This document shows positions 43,701 to 51,638 of a stretch of DNA of 64,000 bases, piece by piece. Location of the stretch: positions 1-64,000 of the forward strand of contig NZ_JACJLQ010000014.1 of the NCBI RefSeq assembly GCF_016902295.1, given 5' to 3'. The stretch comes from Bacteroides caecigallinarum. Lineage in GTDB: Bacteria; Bacteroidota; Bacteroidia; Bacteroidales; Bacteroidaceae. Position 1 is the first letter of the stretch. Each line of letters opens with the position of its first letter. The translations under genes were made by a program, and so were the position numbers. Under the pieces are notes generated by a model, which did not search any database, had not been told where the DNA came from, and saw nothing but the letters and a program-made list of their open reading frames with translations.

Positions 43701-44255
43701 TTACACTTCTCCAATATCGAATTTTTCAGGGTGTTTGCCCTTGAAATCCTTGAAGTAAAGTTTTATTTCGCGCATATCTTTGTCTATGTCGCCTGTAGGA
43801 GTGATAACCTTGTTGGCATAAATGCACTTTTTATGATAATCTATGGCTATAAGTACGATAGGTATATTTGCGCCGCTCGCAATGAAATAAAATCCTTTTT
43901 TCCAGTTAGGATTTGCCGAACGGGTACCTTCCGGAGTTATTGCCAGATGGAATTTGGGACTTTTCTTTATCATTTCAACGGTCTGATCGACCAATGAAGT
44001 GCGTTTGCTCCTGTTCACAGGTATTCCCCCCATCCATCTGAAGAGGTATCCTAACGGGAAGAAAAACCATTCTTTTTTCATCAGGAAGCCGGATTCGCGT
44101 CCTATAGCCCCTATGAACAGTTTACCTATAATCAAATCCCAGTTTGTAGTATGCGGGGCCGCACAGATAATGCATTTGTCGTAATCCGGTACGCTGACCT
44201 CAGCTTTCCATCCCAATAGCTTGAAATAAATAAAACTGAAAAGTGCCTTCTTCAT
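43701..44255 (-). CDS. PlsC-like 1-acylglycerol-3-phosphate acyltransferase family protein
   Basis: A 184-residue membrane-associated acyltransferase. The HX4D motif is present (PHTTNWD) along with the substrate-binding PEGTRS. It is shorter than E. coli PlsC and of the type annotated as a lysophospholipid acyltransferase in Bacteroidetes. The acceptor (lysophosphatidate or another lipid) is not determined. It follows the 88-residue gene by 15 bp, so the two are co-transcribed. Confidence 0.88.
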   Translation of the reverse strand: MKKALFSFIYFKLLGWKAEVSVPDYDKCIICAAPHTTNWDLIIGKLFIGAIGRESGFLMKKEWFFFPLGYLFRWMGGIPVNRSKRTSLVDQTVEMIKKSPKFHLAITPEGTRSANPNWKKGFYFIASGANIPIVLIAIDYHKKCIYANKVITPTGDIDKDMREIKLYFKDFKGKHPEKFDIGEV

Positions 44256-44270
44256 TTCCTGTAGTGTAGG

Positions 44271-44537
44271 TTATTTTTCGTTCAGCTTATTGAAAACTTC
44301 TTCAATCTGAGCGTTGAAATCCGATTTCAGCTTTTTGTAGAAACCTTTTACGTTTCCAGGTTCAGTATGGCTGATGCGGCTGATTATATCCGAACGCATG
44401 TTAAGTGTCTTTTCTACAAGGTCTGCGATAGCTTCGCGTTTTTCGCCTTCAGCTCCCATACCTTCGATTATACACATACCTACAGTAACTTCAGAAATAT
44501 AGTTCACATGCTTCTTTAAGTTTCTTCTACTTGTCAT
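44271..44537 (-). CDS. small conserved helical protein, function unknown
   Basis: 88 residues, largely helical and charged (VEKTLNMRSDIISRISHTEP, LKSDFNAQIEEVFNKL), with no signal peptide. Good coding character and close spacing to the acyltransferase gene support a real gene. No domain recognised. Confidence 0.7.
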   Translation of the reverse strand: MTSRRNLKKHVNYISEVTVGMCIIEGMGAEGEKREAIADLVEKTLNMRSDIISRISHTEPGNVKGFYKKLKSDFNAQIEEVFNKLNEK

Positions 44538-44579
44538 AATTCTTTGATTTTAATTGATGAATAAAAAGTGAATTTGACG

Positions 44580-44587
44580 TAAAGATA
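44580..44587 (-). promoter_or_regulatory. probable -7 box for the 88-aa/acyltransferase operon
   Basis: The minus strand reads TATCTTTA (one mismatch to TAnnTTTG), 43 nt upstream of the start at 44537. Confidence 0.35.
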
Positions 44588-44717
44588 GTATTTTTGTTGG
44601 AATATCTATACCTTTTTGTCAAATATTATTCCTGCCGTGTATTTTTTTTACCAGAGGTTTTCGTATTTCCGAAAAAAAGACGAAATTTGCAGTGAACGTT
44701 GAAAAAACATTGGGCGG

Positions 44718-44746
44718 AAAACGACAAGGCGTTTTTTTAAAAACGT
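44718..44746 (+). promoter_or_regulatory. terminator-like alternative hairpins in the pfp leader
   Basis: AAAACG-ACAAGG-CGTTTT followed by a T-run can form a terminator; the T-run can instead pair with the following AAAAACG. The two structures exclude each other, which is attenuator-like. It is 50 bp before the pfp start and the start of transcription is not known, so this is only a suggestion. Confidence 0.3.
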
Positions 44747-44794
44747 CATAACACCGTAATCAATATACACCTTATATAAATAAATTTTGAAATT

Positions 44795-46438
44795 ATGACA
44801 AAAAGTGCATTACAAATTGCAAGAGCTGCTTATCAGCCAAAATTACCTAAAGCCCTTACAGGTGCAGTTGCAGTTAAAGAAGGTGAAGCTACTCAGTCTG
44901 TAGCCGATCAGGAAGCTATCAAAAAGTTGTTCCCTAACACATACGGAATGCCTTTGATCCAGTTCGTTGAAGGACAGGCTCAGAACACAGCAGAAATGAA
45001 CGTAGGTGTTATCCTGTCTGGTGGCCAGGCTCCTGGTGGACATAACGTTATCTCTGGTCTTTTCGACGGTATCAAGAAACTTAATCCTAACAACAAACTT
45101 TACGGATTTATCCTTGGTCCTGGCGGTTTGGTTGACCACAATTATAAAGAACTTACAGCTGACATTATAGATGAATACCGTAACACTGGTGGTTTCGATA
45201 TCATCGGTTCAGGACGTACAAAACTTGAAAAAGAAGAACAGTTCGAAAAAGGTTACGAAATCTTGAAAGAACTTGGTATCAAGGCTTTGGTTATCATCGG
45301 TGGTGACGACTCTAACACTAACGCTTGCGTTTTGGCTGAATACTATGCTGCAAAGAACTATGGCGTACAGGTAATCGGTTGTCCTAAGACTATCGACGGT
45401 GACTTGAAGAACGAAATGATTGAAACTTCTTTCGGTTTCGATACTGCATGTAAGACATATTCTGAAGTTATCGGTAACATTGAACGTGACTGTAACTCAG
45501 CTCGCAAGTACTGGCACTTCATCAAATTGATGGGACGTTCTGCTTCTCACATCGCCCTTGAATGTGCTCTTCAGACTCAGCCTAACGTATGTATCATCTC
45601 TGAGGAAGTTGAGGCTAAGAACATGTCACTTGACGATGTAGTTACTTCTATCGCTCAGGCTGTTGCAAACCGTGCTGCTGAAGGAAACAACTTCGGTATC
45701 GTTCTTATCCCTGAAGGTCTTATTGAGTTCATCCCTGCCATGAAGGCTCTTATCGCTGAACTTAACGACTTCCTTGCAGCTAACGGCGAAGAATTCAACA
45801 AGATTGAACCTAACAAACAGCGTGAATATATCATAAGCAAGCTTTCTGCTGAAAACGCTGCTATCTATGCTTCTCTTCCTGAAGGTGTAGCTCGTCAGTT
45901 GTCACTCGACCGCGACCCACACGGAAACGTACAGGTATCACTTATCGAAACAGAAAAACTTCTTTCTGAAATGGTAGGCAAGAAACTTGCCGCATGGAAG
46001 GCTGAAGGCAAGTTCGCAGGTAAGTTCTCTGCACAGCACCACTTCTTCGGTTACGAAGGACGTTGCGCCGCTCCATCTAACTTCGACGCAGACTACTGCT
46101 ACTCACTTGGTTACACTGCTTCATTGCTTATCGCAAGCGGTAAGACCGGTTACATGTCATCAGTACGCAACACTACTGCTCCTGCTGCTGAATGGATTGC
46201 AGGTGGTGTGCCTATCACAATGATGATGAACATGGAACGTCGTCACGGCGAAATGAAACCTGTTATACAGAAGGCTCTTGTTAAACTTGACGGTGCTCCT
46301 TTCAAAGCATTCGCCGCACAGCGTGACGTTTGGGCTAAGGAAACTGCATACGTTTATCCGGGTCCTATCCAGTACTTCGGTCCTACAGAAGTTTGCGACC
46401 AGCCAACTAAGACTCTTCAGTTGGAACAGGCTAAATAA
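44795..46438 (+). CDS. pfp: diphosphate--fructose-6-phosphate 1-phosphotransferase
   Basis: A 547-residue cytosolic enzyme that uses pyrophosphate instead of ATP to phosphorylate fructose 6-phosphate reversibly. The PPi-specific GGDDSNTNA (Asp instead of Gly in the ATP enzyme) and [10 protein letters not shown] motifs are clear, as is the long form of the enzyme typical of Bacteroidetes. Codon use is highly biased, consistent with high expression in glycolysis, like pgk. Confidence 0.96.
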   Translation: MTKSALQIARAAYQPKLPKALTGAVAVKEGEATQSVADQEAIKKLFPNTYGMPLIQFVEGQAQNTAEMNVGVILSGGQAPGGHNVISGLFDGIKKLNPNNKLYGFILGPGGLVDHNYKELTADIIDEYRNTGGFDIIGSGRTKLEKEEQFEKGYEILKELGIKALVIIGGDDSNTNACVLAEYYAAKNYGVQVIGCPKTIDGDLKNEMIETSFGFDTACKTYSEVIGNIERDCNSARKYWHFIKLMGRSASHIALECALQTQPNVCIISEEVEAKNMSLDDVVTSIAQAVANRAAEGNNFGIVLIPEGLIEFIPAMKALIAELNDFLAANGEEFNKIEPNKQREYIISKLSAENAAIYASLPEGVARQLSLDRDPHGNVQVSLIETEKLLSEMVGKKLAAWKAEGKFAGKFSAQHHFFGYEGRCAAPSNFDADYCYSLGYTASLLIASGKTGYMSSVRNTTAPAAEWIAGGVPITMMMNMERRHGEMKPVIQKALVKLDGAPFKAFAAQRDVWAKETAYVYPGPIQYFGPTEVCDQPTKTLQLEQAK

Positions 46439-46473
46439 TATCGGTTTTTATGACTGATACAAAATAATTGCCG

Positions 46474-46527
46474 AAAATCACCACAGGAGCATACATACTC
46501 TGTCGCTTTGCTGTGGTGATTTTTTTA
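46474..46527 (+). terminator. terminator of pfp
   Basis: AAAATCACCACAG pairs with CTGTGGTGATTTT around a 24-nt loop, followed by Ts. Confidence 0.8.
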
Positions 46528-46589
46528 CTATAATGATTGTACCTGTATTTTAATTCTCTGTTTGATATTTATAATATAACATTTTAACC

Positions 46590-47498
46590 ATGATAAAAGA
46601 ACCGAATGTTTCTGTGGAGAAGAAGACTCCAAGAAAGCCTGCCTCAAGGCGAAAAACATCGCAGACGGCAAAAACCGTTGGAAAAAGGACGGTAAAAGGC
46701 AAATCTTCCACTCCAAAGAAACAACCACAGTCAAGTAAACTGTCGGATGCTGCCCACTATGTATTGATGGCACTCGGTGCACTGGCTTTCGTGGTTGCTT
46801 TTTATTATTTCTTCATACGTCCATATTCCTACAGATGGAAACCGTGTTACGGAATGAAAGCTTACGGGGTTTGTCTTCCATACGGATATGCTGTTCATGG
46901 TATAGACGTTTCACATCATCAGGAGAATATCGACTGGAAAGTCCTGAAGAGCGTACAGTATGCCCAATTCCCTGTACGTTTTGTTTTTGTCAAGGCTACC
47001 GAAGGAGGCGATTTCAAGGATAAGGCTTTCGATTATAATTTTGCTGAGGCGGACAGTATGCATTTCATACGTGGAGCATATCATTTTTACAATCCTAATA
47101 CAGACCCTGTGAAACAGGCTAATTTCTTTATTGAGAATGTAGAGCTCAAGGCTGGTGACCTGCCCCCTGTGCTTGATATAGAGAAGAAGCCAAAGAATGT
47201 GGAAAAGCTGAAGAAAGACTTGCTTGTATGGCTTAACAGAGTGGAAAAACACTATAAGGTCAAGCCTATTTTATATACTTCGTATAAATTCAAGAACAAA
47301 TACCTGTCCGATTCTGTTTTTAATACATATCCTTATTGGATTGCGCATTATTATGTTGATTCTGTTAGATATGAAGGCGAATGGAAATTCTGGCAGCATA
47401 ATGACGCGGGAACATTGCCGGGAATTGACGAGCTGGTTGACCTTAATGTGTTCAACGGTTCGATGAGTGATTTGCTTGAAATGACTATTAAAGACTGA
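46590..47498 (+). CDS. membrane-anchored GH25 lysozyme-family muramidase
   Basis: 302 residues: a very basic Lys/Thr/Ser-rich cytosolic tail (1-50), a membrane helix at about 56-75 (HYVLMALGALAFVVAFYYFF), then a GH25 domain. Catalytic motifs: HGIDVSHHQENIDW with the first Asp, and PPVLDIEKKP with the Asp/Glu pair. It should cleave the MurNAc-GlcNAc bond of peptidoglycan from the periplasmic face. The cell's own wall is the probable target, because the protein is anchored. YccF gene follows closely. Confidence 0.9.
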   Translation: MIKEPNVSVEKKTPRKPASRRKTSQTAKTVGKRTVKGKSSTPKKQPQSSKLSDAAHYVLMALGALAFVVAFYYFFIRPYSYRWKPCYGMKAYGVCLPYGYAVHGIDVSHHQENIDWKVLKSVQYAQFPVRFVFVKATEGGDFKDKAFDYNFAEADSMHFIRGAYHFYNPNTDPVKQANFFIENVELKAGDLPPVLDIEKKPKNVEKLKKDLLVWLNRVEKHYKVKPILYTSYKFKNKYLSDSVFNTYPYWIAHYYVDSVRYEGEWKFWQHNDAGTLPGIDELVDLNVFNGSMSDLLEMTIKD

Positions 47499-47499
47499 T

Positions 47500-47526
47500 T
47501 TATAACTAACAACTAATAACTAACAC
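47500..47526 (+). repeat. AACTAATAACT-type degenerate repeat before the YccF gene
   Basis: ATAACTAACAACTAATAACT fills the spacer between the lysozyme stop and the yccF start; same class as 15185-15223 and 19655-19698. Confidence 0.6.
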
Positions 47527-47895
47527 ATGAACATCTTGATGAACATACTTTGGATAATCCTGGGTGGATTATTAGTGTGTCTGGAATATATTGTTGCCAG
47601 CCTTCTTCTTATGATAACCATTATAGGAATACCGTTCGGGCTGCAAACCATTAAGTTGGCTATGCTTGCGCTTTTGCCTTTTGGAGCCAAAGTCCAGAGT
47701 ACACCATCCGACGGCGGATGCCTCAACGTGTTGATGAATTTGCTGTGGATACTTTTGGGAGGTGTGTGGATAGCGCTTACTCATCTGCTGTTCGGCGCTT
47801 TGCTGTGTATCACAGTGATAGGAATACCTTTCGGTATGCAGCATTTCAAGTTGGCTGGACTTGCCTTGACTCCGTTCGGTAAAACTATTGTGTGA
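47527..47895 (+). CDS. yccF: YccF-family inner-membrane protein
   Basis: 122 residues made of two homologous halves, each of the form LMN(I/L)LWI(I/L)LGG followed by (T/V)IGIPFG.Q..KLA.LAL.PFG, as in the YccF domain family. Four membrane segments. Function unknown. Confidence 0.9.
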   Translation: MNILMNILWIILGGLLVCLEYIVASLLLMITIIGIPFGLQTIKLAMLALLPFGAKVQSTPSDGGCLNVLMNLLWILLGGVWIALTHLLFGALLCITVIGIPFGMQHFKLAGLALTPFGKTIV

Positions 47896-47929
47896 CATTT
47901 TTTATAAACCACTAATAATTTTTTAATTG

Positions 47930-49270
47930 ATGACAAAATTCTCTCGTGCGTTCTGGACAGCAAACTTGTCGGAACTATTTGAACGTATGGCCTATTATGC
48001 CATCTTTATCGTAATCACGCTTTATCTTTCAAACACATTGGGCTTCAACGATATTGAAGCGAGTCTTATTTCCGGTCTGTTCTCTGGAGGACTTTATTTC
48101 CTGCCTATGTTTACCGGAGCCTTTGCCGACAAGATTGGTTATCGGAAGGCTATTCTGATTGCATTTACTTTGCTTACAATAGGTTATCTCGGATTGGGTA
48201 TGCTTCCTGTAATGCTCGAATCGGCAGGACTTGTTCAGTATGGCGAAAAAACACATTTTACCGGTCTTGAAACAAGTGGTATGCGCTATCTCATTGTTCC
48301 TGTAATGGTGATACTCGTGATAGGCGGCTCCTTTATCAAGTCCATCATTTCCGCTTCAGTGGCAAGAGAAACAACTTCCGAGACTCGTGCCCGAGGGTAT
48401 TCCATTTTCTATATGATGGTAAACATCGGAGCTTTTACGGGAAAATGTTTTGTGGATCCGCTGCGCTCAATAGTAGGCGATGAGGCTTATATTTATATCA
48501 ATTTCTTCTCTGCAACATTGTGTTTCATTGCATTGCTTACAATATTCTTTTTCTTCCATTCGGCCAATACATCGGGCGAAGGAAAGAGTATGGGCGAAGT
48601 CTTCCGCGGGCTTGGTAAGGTGTTCACCAACGGTCGCCTTCTGCTTCTGATACTTATCGTGACAGGTTTCTGGATGATTCAGCACCAGATGTATGCCACT
48701 ATGCCGAAGTATGTTATCCGTATGGCCGGCGAGACTGCGAAACCGGGATGGATAGCCAATGTGAATCCTTTCGTGGTAGTGATTTTCGTGAATATTATTA
48801 CACAGTTTATGGCAAGACGTAAGGCATTGACCTCCATGGCTGTGGGTATGTTCCTCATTCCTCTTTCGGCTTTGATTATGGCTTCAGGAAATCTGTTCGA
48901 AGGAGATCTTTTCGGTATGCATCCTATTACAGTTATGATGATTGCCGGAATTGCCGTGCAGGCACTTGCCGAGTGTTTCATCTCACCACGATATATGGAG
49001 TTCTTCTCGTTGCAGGCTCCGAAAGGCGAGGAGGGGCTATACTTGGGATTCAGTCATCTTCATTCCTTCCTTGCTTCCGTTATAGGTTTCGGATTGTCTG
49101 GTATCCTCCTTACGGCATATTGCCCGGATCCGGCTTTGTATGACTCAGTGGAAGCATGGAGAGCCGATGCCGCCAACGCACATTATATATGGTACTGGTT
49201 TACCGCTATTGGAGCTGTTTCGGCTATAGCGCTTATCATATATGCCAAGGCTACTAAGAATGCCAAATGA
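47930..49270 (+). CDS. POT-like MFS transporter
   Basis: 446 residues from the ATG at 47930 (an adjacent TTG at 47927 is less likely). Twelve or more membrane helices. SELFERMAYYAIFIVITLYL at the N-terminus resembles the ExxER region of proton-dependent peptide transporters; FADKIGYRKA is the MFS loop 2-3 motif. It probably imports peptides or a related small molecule with protons. Ends at a strong terminator. Confidence 0.88.
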   Translation: MTKFSRAFWTANLSELFERMAYYAIFIVITLYLSNTLGFNDIEASLISGLFSGGLYFLPMFTGAFADKIGYRKAILIAFTLLTIGYLGLGMLPVMLESAGLVQYGEKTHFTGLETSGMRYLIVPVMVILVIGGSFIKSIISASVARETTSETRARGYSIFYMMVNIGAFTGKCFVDPLRSIVGDEAYIYINFFSATLCFIALLTIFFFFHSANTSGEGKSMGEVFRGLGKVFTNGRLLLLILIVTGFWMIQHQMYATMPKYVIRMAGETAKPGWIANVNPFVVVIFVNIITQFMARRKALTSMAVGMFLIPLSALIMASGNLFEGDLFGMHPITVMMIAGIAVQALAECFISPRYMEFFSLQAPKGEEGLYLGFSHLHSFLASVIGFGLSGILLTAYCPDPALYDSVEAWRADAANAHYIWYWFTAIGAVSAIALIIYAKATKNAK

Positions 49271-49289
49271 TATAGACTGATAATAAAAG

Positions 49290-49335
49290 AAGACGCATAA
49301 TGAAAATGTTCTTATCCTTATTCATTATGCGTCTT
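49290..49335. terminator. terminator of the POT-like gene
   Basis: AAGACGCATAATGAA and TTCATTATGCGTCTT form a perfect 15-bp stem around 16 nt, with A and T flanks usable by both converging genes. Confidence 0.85.
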
Positions 49336-49387
49336 TTGTCTTGCAATATATTTTCAAATACTTATCACTTCATTTTCTCAGCTTTCA

Positions 49388-50233
49388 TCACTCCATTATG
49401 AGTTTCACTGCAGCCCAATTGTTCTTTTCGCGATAGTGTACAAACTTGAGTCCGAGGCTTTCACCTTTGCTACGGATAGCTTCAATATCCTGAACATAGA
49501 ATCCGCTCATGTATATTTCAGAGCCTTTGTGCATGCAGGCTGTATATGCGACCATATCGTTCAGAAGGATGTTTCTGTTTATGTTTGCAATAATTACGTC
49601 GAATGGCTTGCGTCCTTCGAGGAGTGATGCGTCTCCCAGTTCTACTGTGATATTGTCGATGTTGTTGAGTGCGATGTTGTCGCGCGAGTTGTTTACACAC
49701 CAGTCGTCAATGTCGATGGCTGTAACAGGGTCTGCGCCTCTCATGCTTGCCAGGATAGCAAGAATAGAAGTTCCGCATCCCATGTCAAGAACAGACTTGC
49801 CTTTCAGGTCGGCATCAAGCAATTCGCCTAAGATAGAGCTTGTAGTCTCGTGGTGACCGGTTCCGAAAGCCATTTGCGGGTTTATCACGATATCATATTC
49901 AGCTTTAGGATAGTCTTTATGGAATGTGCTGTGAATCACACATCTGTTGTCTATTACTATGGGCTGGAAGAAATTCTTTTCCCATTCCTCGTTCCAGTCC
50001 TTGTCTTCCGGTTCGGTAATAGTATATGTTATTTCAGTATCCTGTATTGGAAAATCGGAAATGATTCCTTTCAGAGCTTCTTCATCGAAAAGTGATTGCT
50101 GAACGTATGCCTGCATACCACCTTCGCATTCTACAAAACTTTCAAAACCTATTTCAGCTGTAAAGGCCGACAGGATGTCTGTTGCGGTTTCATTGCATGG
50201 ATTTACTGAAAATGTAACTTCAAAGTATTTCAT
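49388..50233 (-). CDS. prmA: ribosomal protein L11 methyltransferase
   Basis: A 281-residue cytosolic SAM-dependent enzyme that methylates ribosomal protein L11. The N-terminal substrate-binding domain is followed by the methyltransferase with NPQMAFGTGHHETT, the SAM motif LDMGCGTSILAILASMRGA and the ANINRNILL motif. The start follows a -7 box by about 30 bp. Confidence 0.94.
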   Translation of the reverse strand: MKYFEVTFSVNPCNETATDILSAFTAEIGFESFVECEGGMQAYVQQSLFDEEALKGIISDFPIQDTEITYTITEPEDKDWNEEWEKNFFQPIVIDNRCVIHSTFHKDYPKAEYDIVINPQMAFGTGHHETTSSILGELLDADLKGKSVLDMGCGTSILAILASMRGADPVTAIDIDDWCVNNSRDNIALNNIDNITVELGDASLLEGRKPFDVIIANINRNILLNDMVAYTACMHKGSEIYMSGFYVQDIEAIRSKGESLGLKFVHYREKNNWAAVKLIME

Positions 50234-50263
50234 AAATGGAAATTTTTTGTTTTATTTATAGTG

Positions 50264-50271
50264 CAAAGATA
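50264..50271 (-). promoter_or_regulatory. -7 box of prmA
   Basis: The minus strand reads TATCTTTG (TAnnTTTG), 31 nt upstream of the prmA start and just beside the twin-dyad operator, whose first dyad covers part of the -33 region. Confidence 0.55.
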
Positions 50272-50277
50272 CTCAAA

Positions 50278-50313
50278 ATAGGGAAATCCCTATGATATAT
50301 TAGGGAATTTCTA
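50278..50313. promoter_or_regulatory. twin-dyad operator upstream of the aromatic low-complexity protein
   Basis: The dyads ATAGGGAAATCCCTAT (50278-50293) and TAGGGAATTTCTA (50301-50313, imperfect) have centres 21 bp apart. Sequence and spacing match the 16080-16115 pair. The site lies between the divergent prmA and 50398 promoters. Confidence 0.65.
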
Positions 50314-50336
50314 TATATAGTATGATATTACCATAT

Positions 50337-50344
50337 TATATTTG
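50337..50344 (+). promoter_or_regulatory. -7 box of the aromatic low-complexity protein gene
   Basis: TATATTTG (TAnnTTTG), about 54 nt before the ATG at 50398. Confidence 0.55.
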
Positions 50345-50397
50345 TACAAGAATAAAAGGATGATGTTATTAACTTATAAATTTAAATGCTTAAATAT

Positions 50398-51612
50398 ATG
50401 AAAATGAGAAGAATAGTACTGGCTTCCATGCTGTTTGCCTTCATGCCGTGGTTGGCAATGGCTCAGAGTACTGACGACCTTTACTTTATCCCGAAGAAAG
50501 AGAAAAAGACTGAGGCAAGTCAGAAGGTTGGAGTAGTACCAAAGGAAGTCTCAAACAAAACGGTGAACGAATTGCCGTCCAATACGGCTATAGTTGTGAA
50601 AGATGTGAAAGGAAATGTACGTGATGTTGACGAGTATAATCGCCGATATACATCACGTGACAATACCTTTAGTTATGAAAACGATACTCTTTATATCGAA
50701 GAAAAACCATACGGCGAGCGTGGCGAATGGGTAAACGGTTTCCAGGGCTCGGATATGGACTACGAATATGCCATGAGGCTTGTGCGTTTCCGTAACCCGA
50801 GATATGCGATACCTATAAGCAGCCCTCTTTATTGGGATGTGGTTTATGGAGCATTCCCTTCATGGGACTGGAACGTTTATGATGACGGCATGTATGCCTA
50901 TATCTTCCCTACATATACCAACCGCTTGTGGTGGGACTGGAGATGGTCATACGGATTTTATGGACCTGGATGGGGATGGTATTCATCTTGGTATTCACCG
51001 TGGTACTCGCCATGGTATTATGGCGGATGGTACTCACCATGGTATGCAGGTTACTGGGGCGGCTATTGGGGCGGCTTCTGGGGTGGCTATTATGGACCGG
51101 GATGGCATCACCATTATCCATATTATGGATGGAACACACCTGCCCACTATAATTATAATACCAGAAAAGCGGAGTATGGATTTTCAAATAGAAATGTAAA
51201 CTATAGAAACAATTACTCTACTGTGGGTAATAATGGATATAACAGGGTGGTAAGTACTCGTGATAATAATGGAAGAACAGGCGGAAGAGTCGTTACTGGA
51301 AGCAGAGGTTCCAATTCGTCTGTTCGTGTAGGAAATACTACAACACGTAATAATACTGGTGTGTACACTCGTCCAAGTATGAACTCTAACAGAGAAAGTA
51401 ATTACACTCGTCCAAGCAGCACTCGCGTGAATTCAAGTAGGAATTATGATGTGAATAACAGAAACAATAATTATAATTCTAACAGAACTAATGTTACTAC
51501 TACACGTAATTATGGAAGAAGCAGCTATCGCTCTACTACAACGAGTGGTTCTTCGAGAAATTATGGTACATCGGGCTCTTCAAGGTCTGGTGGTGGAGTA
51601 CGTAGAAGGTAA
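50398..51612 (+). CDS. secreted aromatic/glycine and Asn/Ser/Arg low-complexity protein
   Basis: 404 residues from the Met of MKMRRIVLASMLFAFMPWLA; an ATG four codons upstream (50386) is possible. Signal peptide ends at AMAQ. The middle (about 180-250) is extraordinarily rich in Trp, Tyr, Gly, Ser and Pro (repeats such as YSPWYSPWYYGGWYSPWY), and the C-terminal third is Asn/Arg/Ser/Thr-rich (NNRNNNYNSNRTN). No catalytic domain is visible. It resembles proteins misnamed vitellogenin-like in Bacteroides. An envelope or surface structural role is the inference. A FadL-like porin gene follows 26 bp later. Confidence 0.75.
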   Translation: MKMRRIVLASMLFAFMPWLAMAQSTDDLYFIPKKEKKTEASQKVGVVPKEVSNKTVNELPSNTAIVVKDVKGNVRDVDEYNRRYTSRDNTFSYENDTLYIEEKPYGERGEWVNGFQGSDMDYEYAMRLVRFRNPRYAIPISSPLYWDVVYGAFPSWDWNVYDDGMYAYIFPTYTNRLWWDWRWSYGFYGPGWGWYSSWYSPWYSPWYYGGWYSPWYAGYWGGYWGGFWGGYYGPGWHHHYPYYGWNTPAHYNYNTRKAEYGFSNRNVNYRNNYSTVGNNGYNRVVSTRDNNGRTGGRVVTGSRGSNSSVRVGNTTTRNNTGVYTRPSMNSNRESNYTRPSSTRVNSSRNYDVNNRNNNYNSNRTNVTTTRNYGRSSYRSTTTSGSSRNYGTSGSSRSGGGVRRR

Positions 51613-51638
51613 AAAGTAGATTTATTTAATTTGTAAAT

